From positions 8,478,501 to 8,542,500 of the forward strand of contig NC_083587.1 of the NCBI RefSeq assembly GCF_027579695.1: a DNA stretch of 64,000 nucleotides, given 5' to 3'. Position numbers and translations under genes: made by a program. Numbering within the stretch: the stretch's first letter is position 1; every line of letters starts with the position of its first letter. Of this stretch, positions 10,688-26,312 are shown in pieces. The stretch comes from Neoarius graeffei (taxonomy: Eukaryota; Chordata; Actinopteri; Siluriformes; Ariidae). The notes beneath the pieces were generated by a model. The model had not been told where the DNA came from and did not search any database. It saw nothing but the letters and a program-made list of their open reading frames with translations.

Positions 10688-10866
10688 GTATGTGAATTGT
10701 GCCCGTAATGAAGAAGAACAGAATCTTGTGGCATTTGAGTATCAAGGGAGAATTCTGTATCGTTGCTGTCAATCCATTAACCCAGGACAGGAGCTCTTGG
10801 TGTGGTATGAAGAGGAGTACACCAAAGAACTCAGTCCTGCACCTACAGGAACAACCAGACAGCAAG
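10688..10866 (+). CDS. prdm9: PRDM9-like SET-domain exon (core, YVNCAR to LVWYEEEY)
   Basis: This exon is bounded by an acceptor (CTCTTTTAG) and a donor after CAGCAAG (GTGTTA). It reads [20 protein letters not shown], then ILYRCC, then [20 protein letters not shown] followed by EEQNLVAF is diagnostic for PRDM9 and PRDM7 among PRDM proteins. The tyrosines in ILYRCC and VWYEEEY correspond to conserved tyrosines of the human SET domain (FYRTC and VWYGDEY), so this part of the catalytic site looks intact. The exon ends with one base of a codon, which joins the AA that opens the exon at 15868 to give glutamate. That phase match supports one gene spanning the 5-kb intron. Confidence 0.88.
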
Positions 10867-11347
10867 GTGTTACTTTTGTTTAAGAGGTTATAGAGGTTAT
10901 TTTCTGCATCATTTCGTGACGTTTCTGAGCCTACCAGTGTTTCTGGGATGAAAGCTGTTGTACAATGCAGTCTGCAATAACTAGAGCATTCCCCAGAGAA
11001 CTCATTTTGGCCTGTTCCACCAACCAGATAGGTCTTCTCGATCATATGACCATGACCAACCAGAGAGGGTGAAGTCTATCAGCTTCCTTTGAGACACGTG
11101 AAGTCCGCCCACTGCATATCTTGCTATTGCAAAACTGAATACAGTGTTGCTGGAAAGTTTGTGAACCCTTTAGAATTTTCTATATTTCTGCATAAATATG
11201 ACCTAAAACAACATCAGATTTTCACCCAAGTTCTAAAAGTAGATAAAGAGAACCCAGTTAAACAAATGAGACAAAAATATTATACTTGGTCATTTATTTA
11301 TTGAGGAAAATGATCCAATATTACATATCTGTAAGTGGCAAAAATAT

Positions 11348-12032
11348 TGCCGCTTTTCCACTACAAACGCGGCTGAGTCGAGCTGAGCCGTGCCGTGCTG
11401 AGTCGGGCTGAGTCGAGCTGAGCGGGGCTGTTGGAGTTGCATTTCGACTACAACCGCGCTGAACCGTGCTGGCTGGAAGTGGGTGGACACATTGGGTGGA
11501 GTTAGCGAAAGTGGGTGGACGTCACGTGATGTCGTTAAGCAGCGCAAACAGTGACATCAGTGAGCTTTTAAGCGGTAGTCTCACGACCCGGAGAGTAAAC
11601 AATAAACATGGAGGACATGGAGTCGTTAGTGTTGCTGGTCTTGGTGCTGTGGCTTGTTGTCACCGACCACGCCAACAGATACTGGCAAGAGCGTATAGAT
11701 GAGGCGAGGCGCATAAGGCTTCAGAAATTCTCGTAATTCGTAATTCTCCTTCTTCCGGGTTTGCGGTGTTTACAGATCCCAGCGTGCTCGCGGGGCGTGT
11801 GTGGGCATGTGAGGGCATGCACAGGGGAGTGTCTGCTCACGCCCCCAGCCTCACTCGGCTCGGTTTGGCTCGCTTCAGCCCCACTCCAAAACCGTGCGAG
11901 TTTTGGGGGCTAAGCAGGGCTGAAGCGAGCTGAGTCGTGCTGTTCTTTGGTAGTCGAAACGCGAGCCGTGTCGGGCTGAAGTGAGCTGAAGCGAGCTGAA
12001 GTGAGCTGAAAAAGGGTAGTGGAAAAGGGCCA
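11348..12032. mobile_element. Harbinger-like MITE, short form
   Basis: The ends are TGCCGCTTTTCCACTAC and, inverted, TGGCCCTTTTCCACTAC, with TAT duplicated at 11345-11347 and 12033-12035. Comparison with intact Tc1 sequence (GCAAAAGTATGTGAACC) shows the insertion site directly. It is a shorter relative of 7496-8486 and carries the same short reading frame. Confidence 0.8.
11608..11736 (+). CDS. Short frame kept in a Harbinger-like MITE (42 aa), second copy
   Basis: Same 42-codon frame as at 8061-8189, beginning MEDMESLVLLVLVL and ending RLQKFS, with VVTDHANRYW in place of VVTDNANRYW. The two MITEs differ elsewhere by indels, but this frame is uninterrupted in both. Its start context (AATAAACATGG) is reasonable. 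Function unknown. Confidence 0.45.
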   Translation: MEDMESLVLLVLVLWLVVTDHANRYWQERIDEARRIRLQKFS

Positions 12033-12050
12033 TATGTGAACCTTTTGCTT

Positions 12051-13075
12051 TCAGTATCTGGTGTGACCCCCTTGTGCAGCAATAACTGCAACTAAACATT
12101 TCCGGTAACTGTTGATCAGTCCTGCACACTGGCTTGGAGGAATTTTAGCCCATTCCTCCATACAGAACAGCTTCAACTCTGGGATGTTGGTGGGTTTCCT
12201 CACATGAACTGCTTGCTTCCGGTCCTTCCACAACATTTTGATTTGATTAAGGTCAGGATTTTGACTTGGCCATTCCAAAACATTAACTTTATTCTTCTTT
12301 AACCATTCTTTGGTAGAACAACTTGTGTGCTTAGGGTCGTTGTCTTGCTGCATGACCCACCTTCTCTTGAGATTCAGTTCATGGACAGAGGTCCTGACAT
12401 TTTCCTTTAGAATTCACTGGTATAATTTAGAATTCATTGTTCCATCAATTTTGGCAAGCCGTCCTGACCCAGATGCGTCAAAACGGGCCCAAACCATGAT
12501 AGTATCACCACCATGTTTCACAGATGGGATAAGGTTATTATGCTGGAATGCAGTGTTTTCCTTTCTCCAAACATAATGCTTCTCATTTAAACCAAAAAAT
12601 TCTATTTTTGGTCTCATCCGTCCACAGAACATTTTTCCAGTAGCCTTCTGGCTTGTCCATGTGATCTTTAGCAAACTGCAGATGAGCAGCAATGTTCTTT
12701 TTGGAGAGCAGTGGCTTCTCCTTGCAGCCCTACCATACACACCATTTGTTGTTCTGTGTTCTGCTGATGGTGGACTCATGAACAGTAACATTAGCCCATG
12801 TGAGAGAGGCCTTCAGTTGCTTAGAAGTTACTCTGGGGTCCTTTGTGACTTCGTCGACTGTTACACGCCTTGCTCTTGGAGTGATCTCTGTTGGTTGACC
12901 ACTCCTGGGGAGGGTAACAACGGTCTTGAATTTCCTCTACTTGTACACAATCTGTCTGACTGTGGATTGGTGGAGTCCAAACTCTTTAGAGACGGTTTTG
13001 TAACCTTTTCCAGCCTGATGAGCATCAACAACGCTTTTTCTGAGGTCCTCAGAAATCTCCTTTGTTCATGCCATG
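12051..13075 (-). pseudogene. Tc1-like transposase, degraded
   Basis: Readable minus-strand pieces include an N-terminal region to 13075, a central part (12414-12791) with KIEFFGLNEKHYVWRKEN and SVKHGGDTIMVW, and a C-terminal part (12051-12353) with QQDNDPKHTSCSTKEWLKKN and AAQGGHTRY. The second catalytic aspartate is kept. The third acidic site reads NPDLNQIK where NPIE is usual, so the glutamate is lost. The pieces lie in more than one frame, so the copy is dead. Confidence 0.85.
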
Positions 13076-13511
13076 ATACACTTCCACAAACGTGTTGTGA
13101 AGGTCAGACTTTAATATATCCCTGTTTTTTAAATAAAACAGGGTGCCCACTCACACCTGATTGTCATCCCATTGAAAACACCTGACTCTAATTTTACCTT
13201 CAAATTAACTGCTAATCCTAGAGGTTCACATACTTTTGCCACTCACAGATGTGTAATATTGGATCACTTTCCTCAATAAATAAATGACCAAGTATAATAT
13301 TGTTGTCTCATTTGTTTAACTGGGTTCTCTTTATCTACTTTTAGGACTTGTGTGAAAATCTGATGATGTTTTAGGTCATATTTATGCAGAAATATAGAAA
13401 ATTTTAAAAGGTTCACAAACTTTCAAGCACCAGTGTATATAGTAAACCACAAGATATTGTTGTAGTTTTATTCATCATGCCCAGCTTAACTAGAAGTAGT
13501 GTGAAATGCAT

Positions 13512-13958
13512 GTCCTGTGGATCCCGAGTGGCACAGCAGAAAAGTGTCATCCTCCCCATCATCCAGATATTGCCACTTTCAAATCCTGATGACGCCACAA
13601 TCATCTGTGGTTGGGAGCTCAAGAGAGCAAAATTGTCTGGGCTCTCTGGGAGGGAGAGATGGCATGCTCTCTCTTCTCTGCCCTGTCAGTTACACTGGCC
13701 AGTCATGGGTGTGAGAGAGCACATTTAATAGGAAGTAAGTGGATTGGGCTTTCGTCCGAGTGTGCTTTGCAGCCCCCTGACATTGTATGAGTAAAACATG
13801 GTCAACTGGTGTTTCTTGTCTTGGAGGAAGCACATGATAGCCCTCCCTGGTTGGTAGCTGTTATGTGATACTGGAGAGGAGTCTGATGGGTGGGAATTGG
13901 CCATGGCTAAATTAGGGAGAAAATTGGGGAGAAATCGGGGGGGGCAATGCCCTGTCAC
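13512..13958 (+). mobile_element. tRNA-derived SINE (left arm)
   Basis: Starts GGATCCCGAGTGGCACAGCA, the classic tRNA-type head of fish SINEs with its A-box, and ends with the familiar GGCCATGGCTAAATTAGGGA then GAAATCGGGG tail. The body includes the GGGAGGGAGAGATGGCATGC segment seen in related fish SINEs. The copy in the right arm is at about 63440-63887 and differs by a 6-bp indel and several substitutions. Confidence 0.75.
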
Positions 13959-14315
13959 AGCAAACACATAATATAGGATAATGTTAGACCTCCCCATATT
14001 ACAGAAACACTGGGGGCGGCATTATAATACCTTCAGTGCAATATAACCAGCTGGCTGGAAAGAAGTTAGTTGAACACGCACATGCAGTGTGTCTGAACCA
14101 AGCGAAGTTGTTAATTGGATAATGCAGATGTCAATCAAACCCATCAACCATTATAAAAATCAATTGCAACACATTTGCTTTATTTCAGGAGCATATGTGA
14201 TGGTTATATTATCAAGCAATAACAGTTTTAGTATTTTTATGGAATTCAATAATTCCACAAGAGTCATACCATGGAGAACTTATCTTTTTAATTATGTTAA
14301 ATTTTAGCTCCTTAA
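13959..14315. other. Non-coding intron sequence
   Basis: AT-rich sequence between the SINE and the THAP element inside the presumed PRDM9-like intron. No exon or repeat recognised. Confidence 0.5.
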
Positions 14316-14987
14316 AGTGCATATCACGGGTAAATTCAGGAGCAAGATCAATGTAATTCTCCTATTTTATATTAAACTTTGGTCAAATATCTATAACATT
14401 CTGCATTCTCTTAAATTTTTTTACCTTGCGCAATACCAGAAAAATTCAGTTGAAATCAAGCCATTTGAGGCAAGTCGGTCTGCCTCTGGAAAAACTTGAC
14501 ATTTGAATTTCCCGGCAAACACTGATTTTCGTGATGTCGCGTGCGGAACGCCTCCCTCTGAATCCTACATCAGCGCTGGTTTATGAGAAAACGACCTGGT
14601 GGTTTTCTGCAAATTTCTTCAACGTTATCACGTAATTATTAAAATGGTTAATAGATGTATCGTAGGAGGGTGTAGCAACACCAATCATGATGGGATTAGT
14701 ACTTATCGTTTCCCAAAAGACTGGACAATGAGAGAGAAATGGGAGCGCTTGGTCTACACAGGCTGTGCACTTAAACCGTGCAAGCGCTCGCAGCCTACTG
14801 ACGCTTCCGCAGGTGACGTCACGAATCTGGCTCCAGACTCCCTTGGGATTTTTCCAGACGCATTTTGTTATTTGATTTTTTTCTGCTGTCGACAGATGGT
14901 CTTGTGCAAAATTACCCTTCTGGATGAATGTGTAAAGGGACATACTTTTCATATATAAAATAAATAAATTGGTCCAGGATATGCACT
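14316..14987 (+). mobile_element. Kolobok-like element reduced to a THAP exon (left arm)
   Basis: The 10-bp terminal inverted repeats (AGTGCATATC) are flanked on both sides by TTAA (14312-14315 and 14988-14991). TTAA duplication plus a THAP-type DNA-binding domain fits the Kolobok superfamily, whose transposases carry THAP domains. At 672 bp it lacks any catalytic domain, so it is a deletion derivative. It sits in the intron between the PRDM9-like SET and zinc-finger exons. Confidence 0.72.
14644..14958 (+). pseudogene. THAP domain, N-terminal half (left arm)
   Basis: The frame starts MVNRCIVGGCSN, giving the first two zinc-binding cysteines with the usual spacing, followed by STYRFPKDW and REKWERLV, which match the THAP fold's FP and W positions. 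The second half of a C2CH finger (SxxCSxHF) is missing; instead the frame runs into unrelated residues and stops. The start at 14644 is preferred over an earlier ATG because THAP domains begin at the protein N-terminus just before the first cysteine. Without the second Cys-His pair it cannot fold as a normal THAP finger. Confidence 0.7.
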
Positions 14988-17381
<2,394 letters not shown>

Positions 17382-17617
17382 TGTGGGAAGAGTTTTACTC
17401 ATCAGAGTGATCTCCAAATACACCAGTGCATTCACACAAGAGAGAAGCCGCATCACTGCTCATAGTGTGGGAAGAGTTTTACTTATCAGACTGCTCTCCA
17501 AACACACCAGCGCATTCACACAGGAGAGAAGCCGTATCACTGCTCATAGTGTGGAAAGAGTTTTACTCGTCAGAGTGATCTCCAAATACACCAGTGCATT
17601 CACACAGGAGAGAAGCC
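17382..17617 (+). pseudogene. prdm9: Zinc-finger units beyond the premature stop (left arm)
   Basis: Three more finger units continue in the same frame after the stop at 17379. Two further TAG codons occur at the same CSQC position (near 17463 and 17547), and several linkers are altered (for example TREKPHHCS). The run ends at GEKP, where the 17618-19801 element is inserted. These units are likely untranslated remnants of a once longer array. Confidence 0.8.
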
Positions 17618-19995
<2,378 letters not shown>

Positions 19996-21459
19996 ATATG
20001 GTTATTTAAGTTTTGACTGAAAATGACCTGTACTTTGAACTTTATTTTTCATGTTACACTGGTCAACAATTTTTCAGAAGTTGTCTGCTTCAGAGACGAA
20101 ATTGGCTATTATGAAATTTGGTGTGTTGAATTAGAAGTGACAGCTAATCAGCTGATTGGCTGTGGCTTCCAAGATATTTAAGATTTTAAATGTTATACTT
20201 ATGTACATTGTGTAGATCGTAATGTTTTAAATATAAATTGTAAAACTGGGTATCTTCATGTGTTTATGGTCGGTTTACATGATATTTCACCTGTTCTCTT
20301 TATGTAACACTAGAAAATCAGCAAAAAGTTTATATAAATAAAATGTATTATGAACCAAATTGCAAAAACCAATTATGTATTAGTAATGAATAGGTTTTGT
20401 CCTTATTCTGTGTGTACGCAGTGGGGTTTTTATTTATTTATTTATTTATTGTCAGCTTGTATTCATGAAACGGAGCATCTCTTGTCGAGCAAAGACTTGA
20501 TCTCGAGTGCATAGCACTGTATGAATTTTTTTTTGAGCTGATATAAGACCAGTTTGTTCAGCGGAGTGATGTCAGTTGACTTATGATTGCATCATCAGTG
20601 ACTTCTAAGAATAACATAATGTCATGTATGATGCAATACCGGCTTCAGATTGCATCATTCATTGTTTTGCCAAAAAAGTAAGTACTGTCCAAACCCACTC
20701 ATAGATTTATTCATAGAGCCAATCTTGAAAACGAGCCAATGAACAATTTTAAGTTTCATTTTCGTTCTCAGCGATCCAGAGTTAGTAAAGTTTGACTATA
20801 TTTATTTCAGAAGCATTTTGGCTGTAGACCAGTGTTTTATGACTGTTTTAAAATATGTAACCTTATAGTGATGTTTAAAATGAGACTGTTAATGTTTTGC
20901 TCTTAAGTAGTCATTAATTACCAACATACAAATAATGATTTAACTGTAACACTTATCAGTGTAGTACTGCAGCATGAGACTAATTGTTCATGGAATTATT
21001 ACTGATCAGGATTTTAATGTTTAATGGAAATGTCGATCAAACCAAATGAGTACGGAGCACTTAAATGAAGCTCGTCCAACTATATACATCCACCTCGTCT
21101 CACTGGTTGAGGAGAAGGCATCAAAGTTGTTTATAATAATGTAGGAATTGTACAAAAACCTGAACAAAAATTCAGTATGCTTGAAGTTCTTTATCCTAAT
21201 GTATGTAGCTAAAAAAAAAATCTACGCAGTTGATTCAACTAATTATTTACAGATCCGTGGTTTAAATTCTGAAGTTGTTTCTGAATTTGCGGAATTTCTC
21301 AAACCTGGTTGTATCTTTAGACAACAAATTAAGTGTTAGAGACATTATTTGTTTTGATCACCTGGAAGACTGAGAACAGCATCCGTGTCCATTCTAGATT
21401 CAGTAGGGGTAAATCAGAATGTCATAGGACCTAACCCTATTTTTGTTCAGGTTTTTGTA
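19996..21459. other. 3' flank of the PRDM9-like gene, no further gene seen
   Basis: AT-rich. Contains a TTTA microsatellite (about 20431-20450) and, near 20570-20665, a patch with repeated GATTGCATCAT motifs in both orientations that may be a small MITE. The segment from about 21045 is absent from the right arm. Confidence 0.5.
20337..20342 (+). promoter_or_regulatory. AATAAA polyadenylation signal candidate
   Basis: A canonical AATAAA about 340 bp after the old stop codon of the PRDM9-like array, at the end of an AT-rich stretch that could be its 3' UTR. AATAAA is common by chance in AT-rich DNA. Confidence 0.35.
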
Positions 21460-22862
21460 TGATTCCTAGTGGTCACACTCTCAATCTAGCACTTGCATTT
21501 GTATTAAATATAGAAAATATAGTCATACTTCCACAGTCTGATGCTCCCTCAGACCATTACCTCATCTTTTTTGAAATGTCTTAACAATAATATATGCACC
21601 CTGCACACCATCACATCAAAAGTACATTCACAGCAACTACTGTATAAAGTTTTATCAGTAGTTTCCCAGAGTTATCAACTATGATTGGACCTCACAGAAC
21701 TTGATCAGACAACTGAATGCTTCGAGTCAACATTCTGCTTTACTTTCGATAATGTAGCTCCACTTAAAAGAAAATAATTCAGGAGAAAAAAAAAACCCTA
21801 GCACCTTGGTATAGCAATCACACATGTAAAATTAGAAAATGGTGTCAAACAAAATTGATAGTATTCCAATTAGCATGGAATGAGAGCCACTGGAACTCCA
21901 GAGACAAGCTTCTAATGCTGTTTGTTCAATGTTTCTCTCCACCATAATAGAAGATTATAAAAATAATCTTACATTTTTATGGAATGCTTTTGCAAAATTA
22001 ACTAGGAATAAGACCACCACAGAAACATGCAAACCTTCAATATGTAGTAGCGATGGCTTAATGAAGTTTTTTTCAATGGCAAAATTGAAAATATCAGGCA
22101 AAAATATCAAACTATTAATTTGAAACGACAATTTGATAGGTATCCAACACTATGAGCAATGATTTGTGTTTTACACTCCTTAAAGAGACCGAACTAATTT
22201 CACTTATTCAATCCAAATCTTCAACTTGTGTACTTGTGGGGATTTTTTTCACCCCTTACCTATATGATTCTTTAAACAAATAACACCAGAAGCAATCAAA
22301 CCTCTTTTTGAAAAACAATCAGTTATTCTTTTAGCAATGGCTATGTACCTAAATCCTTTTACCTAGCAGTTGTCAGACTCTTGATTAAAGAACCTAACCT
22401 CAACCCTTGTCAGCTGTCCCATTATAGGCCAATATCAAACCTCCCTTTTATCTCCAAAATCCTAGAAAAAACTGTGGCATAACAGTTATGCTCATATCTA
22501 CATGGGAATAACATCCATAAAAGGTATCAATCAGGATTTAGATCTCATCATAGCAGAGCCACAGCACTGGTTAATGTAGTAAATTACCAACTAATGGCTC
22601 CTGATCGGGGGTGTGTCTCCTTGCTTGTGCTGCTTAACCTTGGTGCAGCTTTTGACACCACTGATCATTCCATTCTGCTGGATAGGCAAGAAAATGTCAT
22701 TGGAGGTAAAGGAATGGTCCTCTGCTGGCTCAGGTCTTATTTAACTGATCATTGTCAGTTTGTATATGTAAATGGTGACTTTCGTATGCATGCTAAAGTA
22801 AAGTTTGGTGATCCAGAAGGTGCTATCTTTGGCCCACTCCCCAAAATAGGCTACCTCTGGTT
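21460..22862 (+). mobile_element. L2-like LINE fragment (left arm, longer copy)
   Basis: The start encodes an endonuclease C-terminus with GHTLNLALAF-like residues and SDALSDHYLIF. The later part encodes the reverse transcriptase N-terminus, including the conserved PISNLPF region and, in 22594-22875, the LLNLGAAFDTTDHSILLDR motif (first catalytic aspartate of fish L2/Maui-type elements) and GMVLCWLRSYLTD. Frames are broken in several places and the copy stops before the FADD box, so it is dead. The right-arm copy lacks about 822 bp covering the endonuclease end of this fragment and its flank. Confidence 0.78.
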
Positions 22863-23112
22863 AGGATTAGGGTAGGGTGAAAGTTTTCCATTGCCCCAGC
22901 AAAAGCTGGGGCCTGCGTTCTGCACGGGCCTGTCCAAAGTCCATCTACTCTCTCACCCCCCACAGCCCAGACACCACACTCCCAAGCAAACAATCTTTCT
23001 GTACCTTAATCTGGATGTTGGTCGAAGGGGTTGGTGATCAGTCTAATGGTCCTCAACCAGGGTTCGGGAACGGGATCAGGGGAAGGTCTAGATCCAAGAT
23101 TTGATTTTAGTA
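22863..23112. other. Non-coding stretch after the L2 fragment
   Basis: No gene seen. A short perfect hairpin with 8-bp arms (GCCCCAGC, loop AAAA, GCTGGGGC) lies at 22893-22912. Confidence 0.5.
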
Positions 23113-23208
23113 GTTGAGATTAGGTTTAAGGGTTGAGGGGTTGGGGTTAGGGTTGGGTACTGGGATCACGGCTAAGTTTAGGTGTAGAGGTTGTGGTTAG
23201 GTTCGGGG
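23113..23208 (+). repeat. Degenerate TTAGGG-like tract (left arm)
   Basis: G-rich sequence dominated by variants of the vertebrate telomere unit, such as GGGGTTGGGGTTAGGGTTGG and further TTAGG, TTTAGG and GGTTAGG units. It is irregular, so it is either a decayed interstitial telomere-like tract or a chance G-rich simple repeat. Confidence 0.45.
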
Positions 23209-23531
23209 CTTGTGGGGAATAGCCCTTAAAACAAGTCTGATTGACTGGATACCCCCACTTGGCTTGATTGGCTGCTTACACTCAGAGCCTTCTAATTTTG
23301 TATACAATACCTTGACCCTTTTACTAGCAATGATTGCTGTTTTAACCTCAAAACCCTCTAATTCTTGACCCATGACCTTAACCACTTAACTAGCCATAAT
23401 TGCGTTCTTAAACTCTAAATGTTCTGCTTCTTAACCCAAAACCTTCACCACTGATCAGCAATGATTGTGATTTTTGACCTCAAAATTCTCCGTTTCCCAA
23501 GCCAAGCCCTTGCCCAATGATGGATACAATT

Positions 23532-23548
23532 TAGATAGATAGATAGAT
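23532..23548. repeat. GATA microsatellite, short allele (left arm)
   Basis: About four TAGA units. The partner at 55037-55089 has about thirteen units, an allele-like length difference. Confidence 0.85.
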
Positions 23549-23649
23549 GCCTGCCCACCCCCCTTTCTCTGGTGGGTCCAGAGTTGGAATTTGTACTCAA
23601 AAGAATAATCCCTGAATCGGGAAAATTCAGTGTCAAAAAATTATGTTCT

Positions 23650-23817
23650 ATAGCAATTTAGTTTCTTGTGATGTTCTTGGGGATTCCTACGCCATCCCCT
23701 ATGTCGTGCATTGACCATTTCTAAGATGAACCAAGCCTTCTGTTGCAACATAGGCTCCAGCTTGCCTGCCACCCTGTAGAACAGGATAAAGCGGCTAGAG
23801 ATGATATGAGATGTTGG
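23650..23817 (-). repeat. Dispersed fish repeat (left arm)
   Basis: The minus strand carries TAGCCGCTTTATCCTGTTCT followed by the AGGCAAGCTGGAGCCTAT stretch, a sequence very widespread in otophysan fish DNA. It ends at the start of the BEL/Pao fossil. Confidence 0.6.
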
Positions 23818-24712
23818 CCTTGGCCTTAAGTGGAGCCCGGTACATGAAAGGGTTAATTGGTTCACCTGCGCTAATCAGCGGAGCGCGCATGAGTGGTCAA
23901 GTGTGTATGGAAAGTTTAGAAGCTTGGAGACGCCAGCAGGCACACGGTTTTGGAAGATTGGAAGCTGCGTTGTCGCACGCTTGTGGATTACTTGTCAGGA
24001 GTTCGTGGATGTGGATTTACGTGCTTGTAGGATTGACTGACTTTTCTGGTTGGTGAGAATAAGGCTGAACTGCTGAACGGGCCACCGTGCTCGCATTTGA
24101 ACTTGAGCCGCCGCGCGCACTTTACAAACTGAACCGGCCTGTGCGCGCGCTGCCTTTCGCTTTTCCTACTGCGCTGTGTTCAACCTTTTTAAGTTAGTAA
24201 CGAACTTTTGTGTTTAAAGCTTTTGAGTTAAGTTTCAATATGACTGAGGAAGAGACTGAAGACCAGGATTTCTCAAATGAACGAGAACTGTTTAAGTTAA
24301 TTGTAACACGCAGAGGGAAGCTTGGTGTTCTAACACATAAACGTAACAAAATCAACAGCCTTATTGAATCCGGCCAAGATAAAGAAACTGTTGAGAAACA
24401 AATGAAGTTATTTGAGGCATTTTTCGTTGAGTTTAATAACTTGCAAGCATCAGTACAGAGATCGATAAAAGAGGACTCTGAAAGAGAGGCCGATCATACA
24501 GACTGGTACGAACCAAAATTTCAGTTTTACAAAGACTTCTGGGATGGCGTTATAAAATGGGTTCAGTGCGAACAAAGTGATGAAAAGGAGGAAGCGGGTG
24601 ACAAGGAAGAAGAGGGACAGTGTGAACGTGCCTTCAATATTAAACCCCAGGATAGCGCATCTCAAACAGCTCCCAGTGTTCCGCAGAGCTATAAAGCAAC
24701 ACGCGTTCTCAT
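23818..24712 (+). mobile_element. BEL/Pao retrotransposon fossil, 5' part (left arm)
   Basis: A broken LTR-class element. The first 400 bases look like an LTR and leader region. After them comes the N-terminal gag-like segment typical of fish BEL/Pao elements (RRGKLGVLTHKRN, NNLQASVQRSIKED, ADHTDWYEPKFQFYKDFWD). It ends abruptly where a Harbinger element is inserted at 24713. No protease, reverse transcriptase or integrase follows. The gag segment is still largely open, which suggests moderate age. Confidence 0.75.
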
Positions 24713-24944
24713 GGTGCGTTTACACGTAGCCGGATATCTATGAAGACATTTATTTATGCGGTTGCACCTCTCATTTACACATAAACAGAGGTTTCAGTCA
24801 CTGAAAACGGATATCTTTGAAAACTCCGTTGTCATGCCTGCGTGTAAATAGTGGAAAACGGAGTTTTAGGTTTTCCCGACGTCACGATATGCGTCACAGA
24901 ACAATATTTGCGTCAGGCGCTCAGTATTTTGGTTTGATGGTCTC

Positions 24945-25580
24945 ATGGATGCAACACGGGTGGTCGTCGTTTTTACATATTTGCAAACACTTTTGGTTTG
25001 TTTGCATTTGCAAATAGGACTACAACTGCTTTATGAGGAGCAGAGGAGAAGAACTGCGAGGAGGGTCGCAGTTTTTCAGGCACTTTTCCTCCCACCAAGA
25101 CAAAGGCTTGCTGCTTACCAATGTCACCGCCGCTTTTGGATCCGACCCGGGCGAACTGCTGCCTGGTGGCTAAACTTCACAAATGAAGTTGTTCTCCCGG
25201 AGGAATGGCACGAGAACTTCCGAATGTCGCAATCATCGCTGCTCTCGCTTGCGGAGTTACTGCATCTCTACATTGAAGGCCAGACGACTGTCATGCAGAG
25301 CCCAGTCAGTGTATTGACAAAATTAGTAGCCTGCACCCCATATTATTTAGCTGATGAGGGTAGAATACGGAAAACGGCAAATACATTCGGGCTCTCTAGG
25401 TCGATGGTTTCCATAATAATCAGACAAGTGTGTAAAGCGATTACTGTGCATCTTGGTCCTAAGTACATACGACTGCCGACAACAGAAACTGCTGTCCAAC
25501 AGCTTGTGCACGGATTTCAGCAAGCGCACGGCCTCCCCCAGTGTCTAGGTGCTGTAGACGGTGCACACACACAGAGATAA
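24945..25580 (+). pseudogene. Harbinger transposase, N-terminal half (left arm)
   Basis: The 211-residue frame has an arginine-rich start ([15 protein letters not shown]), then [19 protein letters not shown] and a helix-turn-helix-like [20 protein letters not shown], and reaches the first catalytic aspartate in LGAVDGAH. Intact HARBI1-type proteins continue with [15 protein letters not shown]. Here a 2-bp gain (CACAGAGATAAAA where CACAGATAAAA is expected) shifts the frame to a stop, though the expected residues ([18 protein letters not shown]) remain readable in the next frame up to the LINE insertion. Confidence 0.85.
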
Positions 25581-25764
25581 AACAACCTTCAGCCAGTTCT
25601 ACAGATTACATTAACAGGAAAGGCAGGTATACTTTAAATATTCAAGCTACCTGTGACTACAAATAATGGACGTGGTGGTGAAAGGTTCAAGGTATTTTTA
25701 ATGTCCCCTGAGGGCAATTAATTTTGCAGCCAGCAGAAAAAACACGCACCAACAATTAATACAG

Positions 25765-26244
25765 TCACAATTGAGACATTAACCAACCATAAATAATTAG
25801 AACAATAAAAACATTCATCAAGAAGTGTTTAAAAGGACGGTTACAGTAGGTAAAAAATGAGTTTTTGAATCTGTTGGTTCTACAACCTTTTAAAACAAAT
25901 CTGCGTCTGGATGGTAAAAGGGAGAACTCTGAGAACAGGGGGTGACTGGGGTCAGCTAAAATTGCCTGTGCTTTTTCGAGTGACCTGATTTTATGGTGAA
26001 TGGAGATATTGTTCAGGGGAGTATTGGCAATTTTGCTACAGAGACTGATGTTAAAAATACGGTTCTTGTTTTTCTGTGTCAGCAACCCAAACCAGCAGAT
26101 AAAAGAAAAAGTAAGAACAGATTCAATAAAACAACTGTAAAACATTCTCATAAAACTGCTGTACATGTTAAAATTCCTTAGTTTATGATAAAAAATGCAT
26201 ACGTTGGTGAGCTTTCTTGCATACAGTGTCCACATGTTTGTCAA
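25765..26244 (-). pseudogene. LINE C-terminal domain (left arm)
   Basis: A 159-residue frame with FYHKLRNFNMYSSFMRMFYS, SFICWFGLL and the late RRFVLKGCRTNRFKNSFF motif. These are typical of the post-palm region of Rex1-type LINEs, where CRTNR-KNSF is a hallmark ending. It lies in a different frame from the palm. Confidence 0.8.
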
Positions 26245-26312
26245 AAGTAAATCTGTAGTCGATTATGGTACCCAAGTATTTATACTCCTCCACAACTTCA
26301 ATTACCTGATCA

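Larger units (their letters stand above)
11142..13435 (-). mobile_element. Tc1-like element inside the PRDM9-like intron
   Basis: The left terminus CAGTGTTGCTGGAAAGTTTG and inverted right terminus CACTGGTGCTTGAAAGTTTG are flanked by TA (11140-11141 and 13436-13437). A degraded minus-strand transposase lies at 12051-13075, and a 685-bp MITE is inserted at 11348-12032. The partner of the window's last base falls inside this element's right terminus, so the visible palindrome starts here only because the window ends. Confidence 0.9.

Noticed and set aside
12661-13185. A 174-residue plus-strand frame in the Tc1 element of the PRDM9-like intron
   Set aside because: It is antisense to the degraded transposase and has no domain signature.
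22893-22912. A short perfect hairpin that looks like a terminator stem
   Set aside because: It has an 8-bp stem in vertebrate-type DNA with no adjacent transcription unit. Intrinsic terminators of this kind are bacterial.
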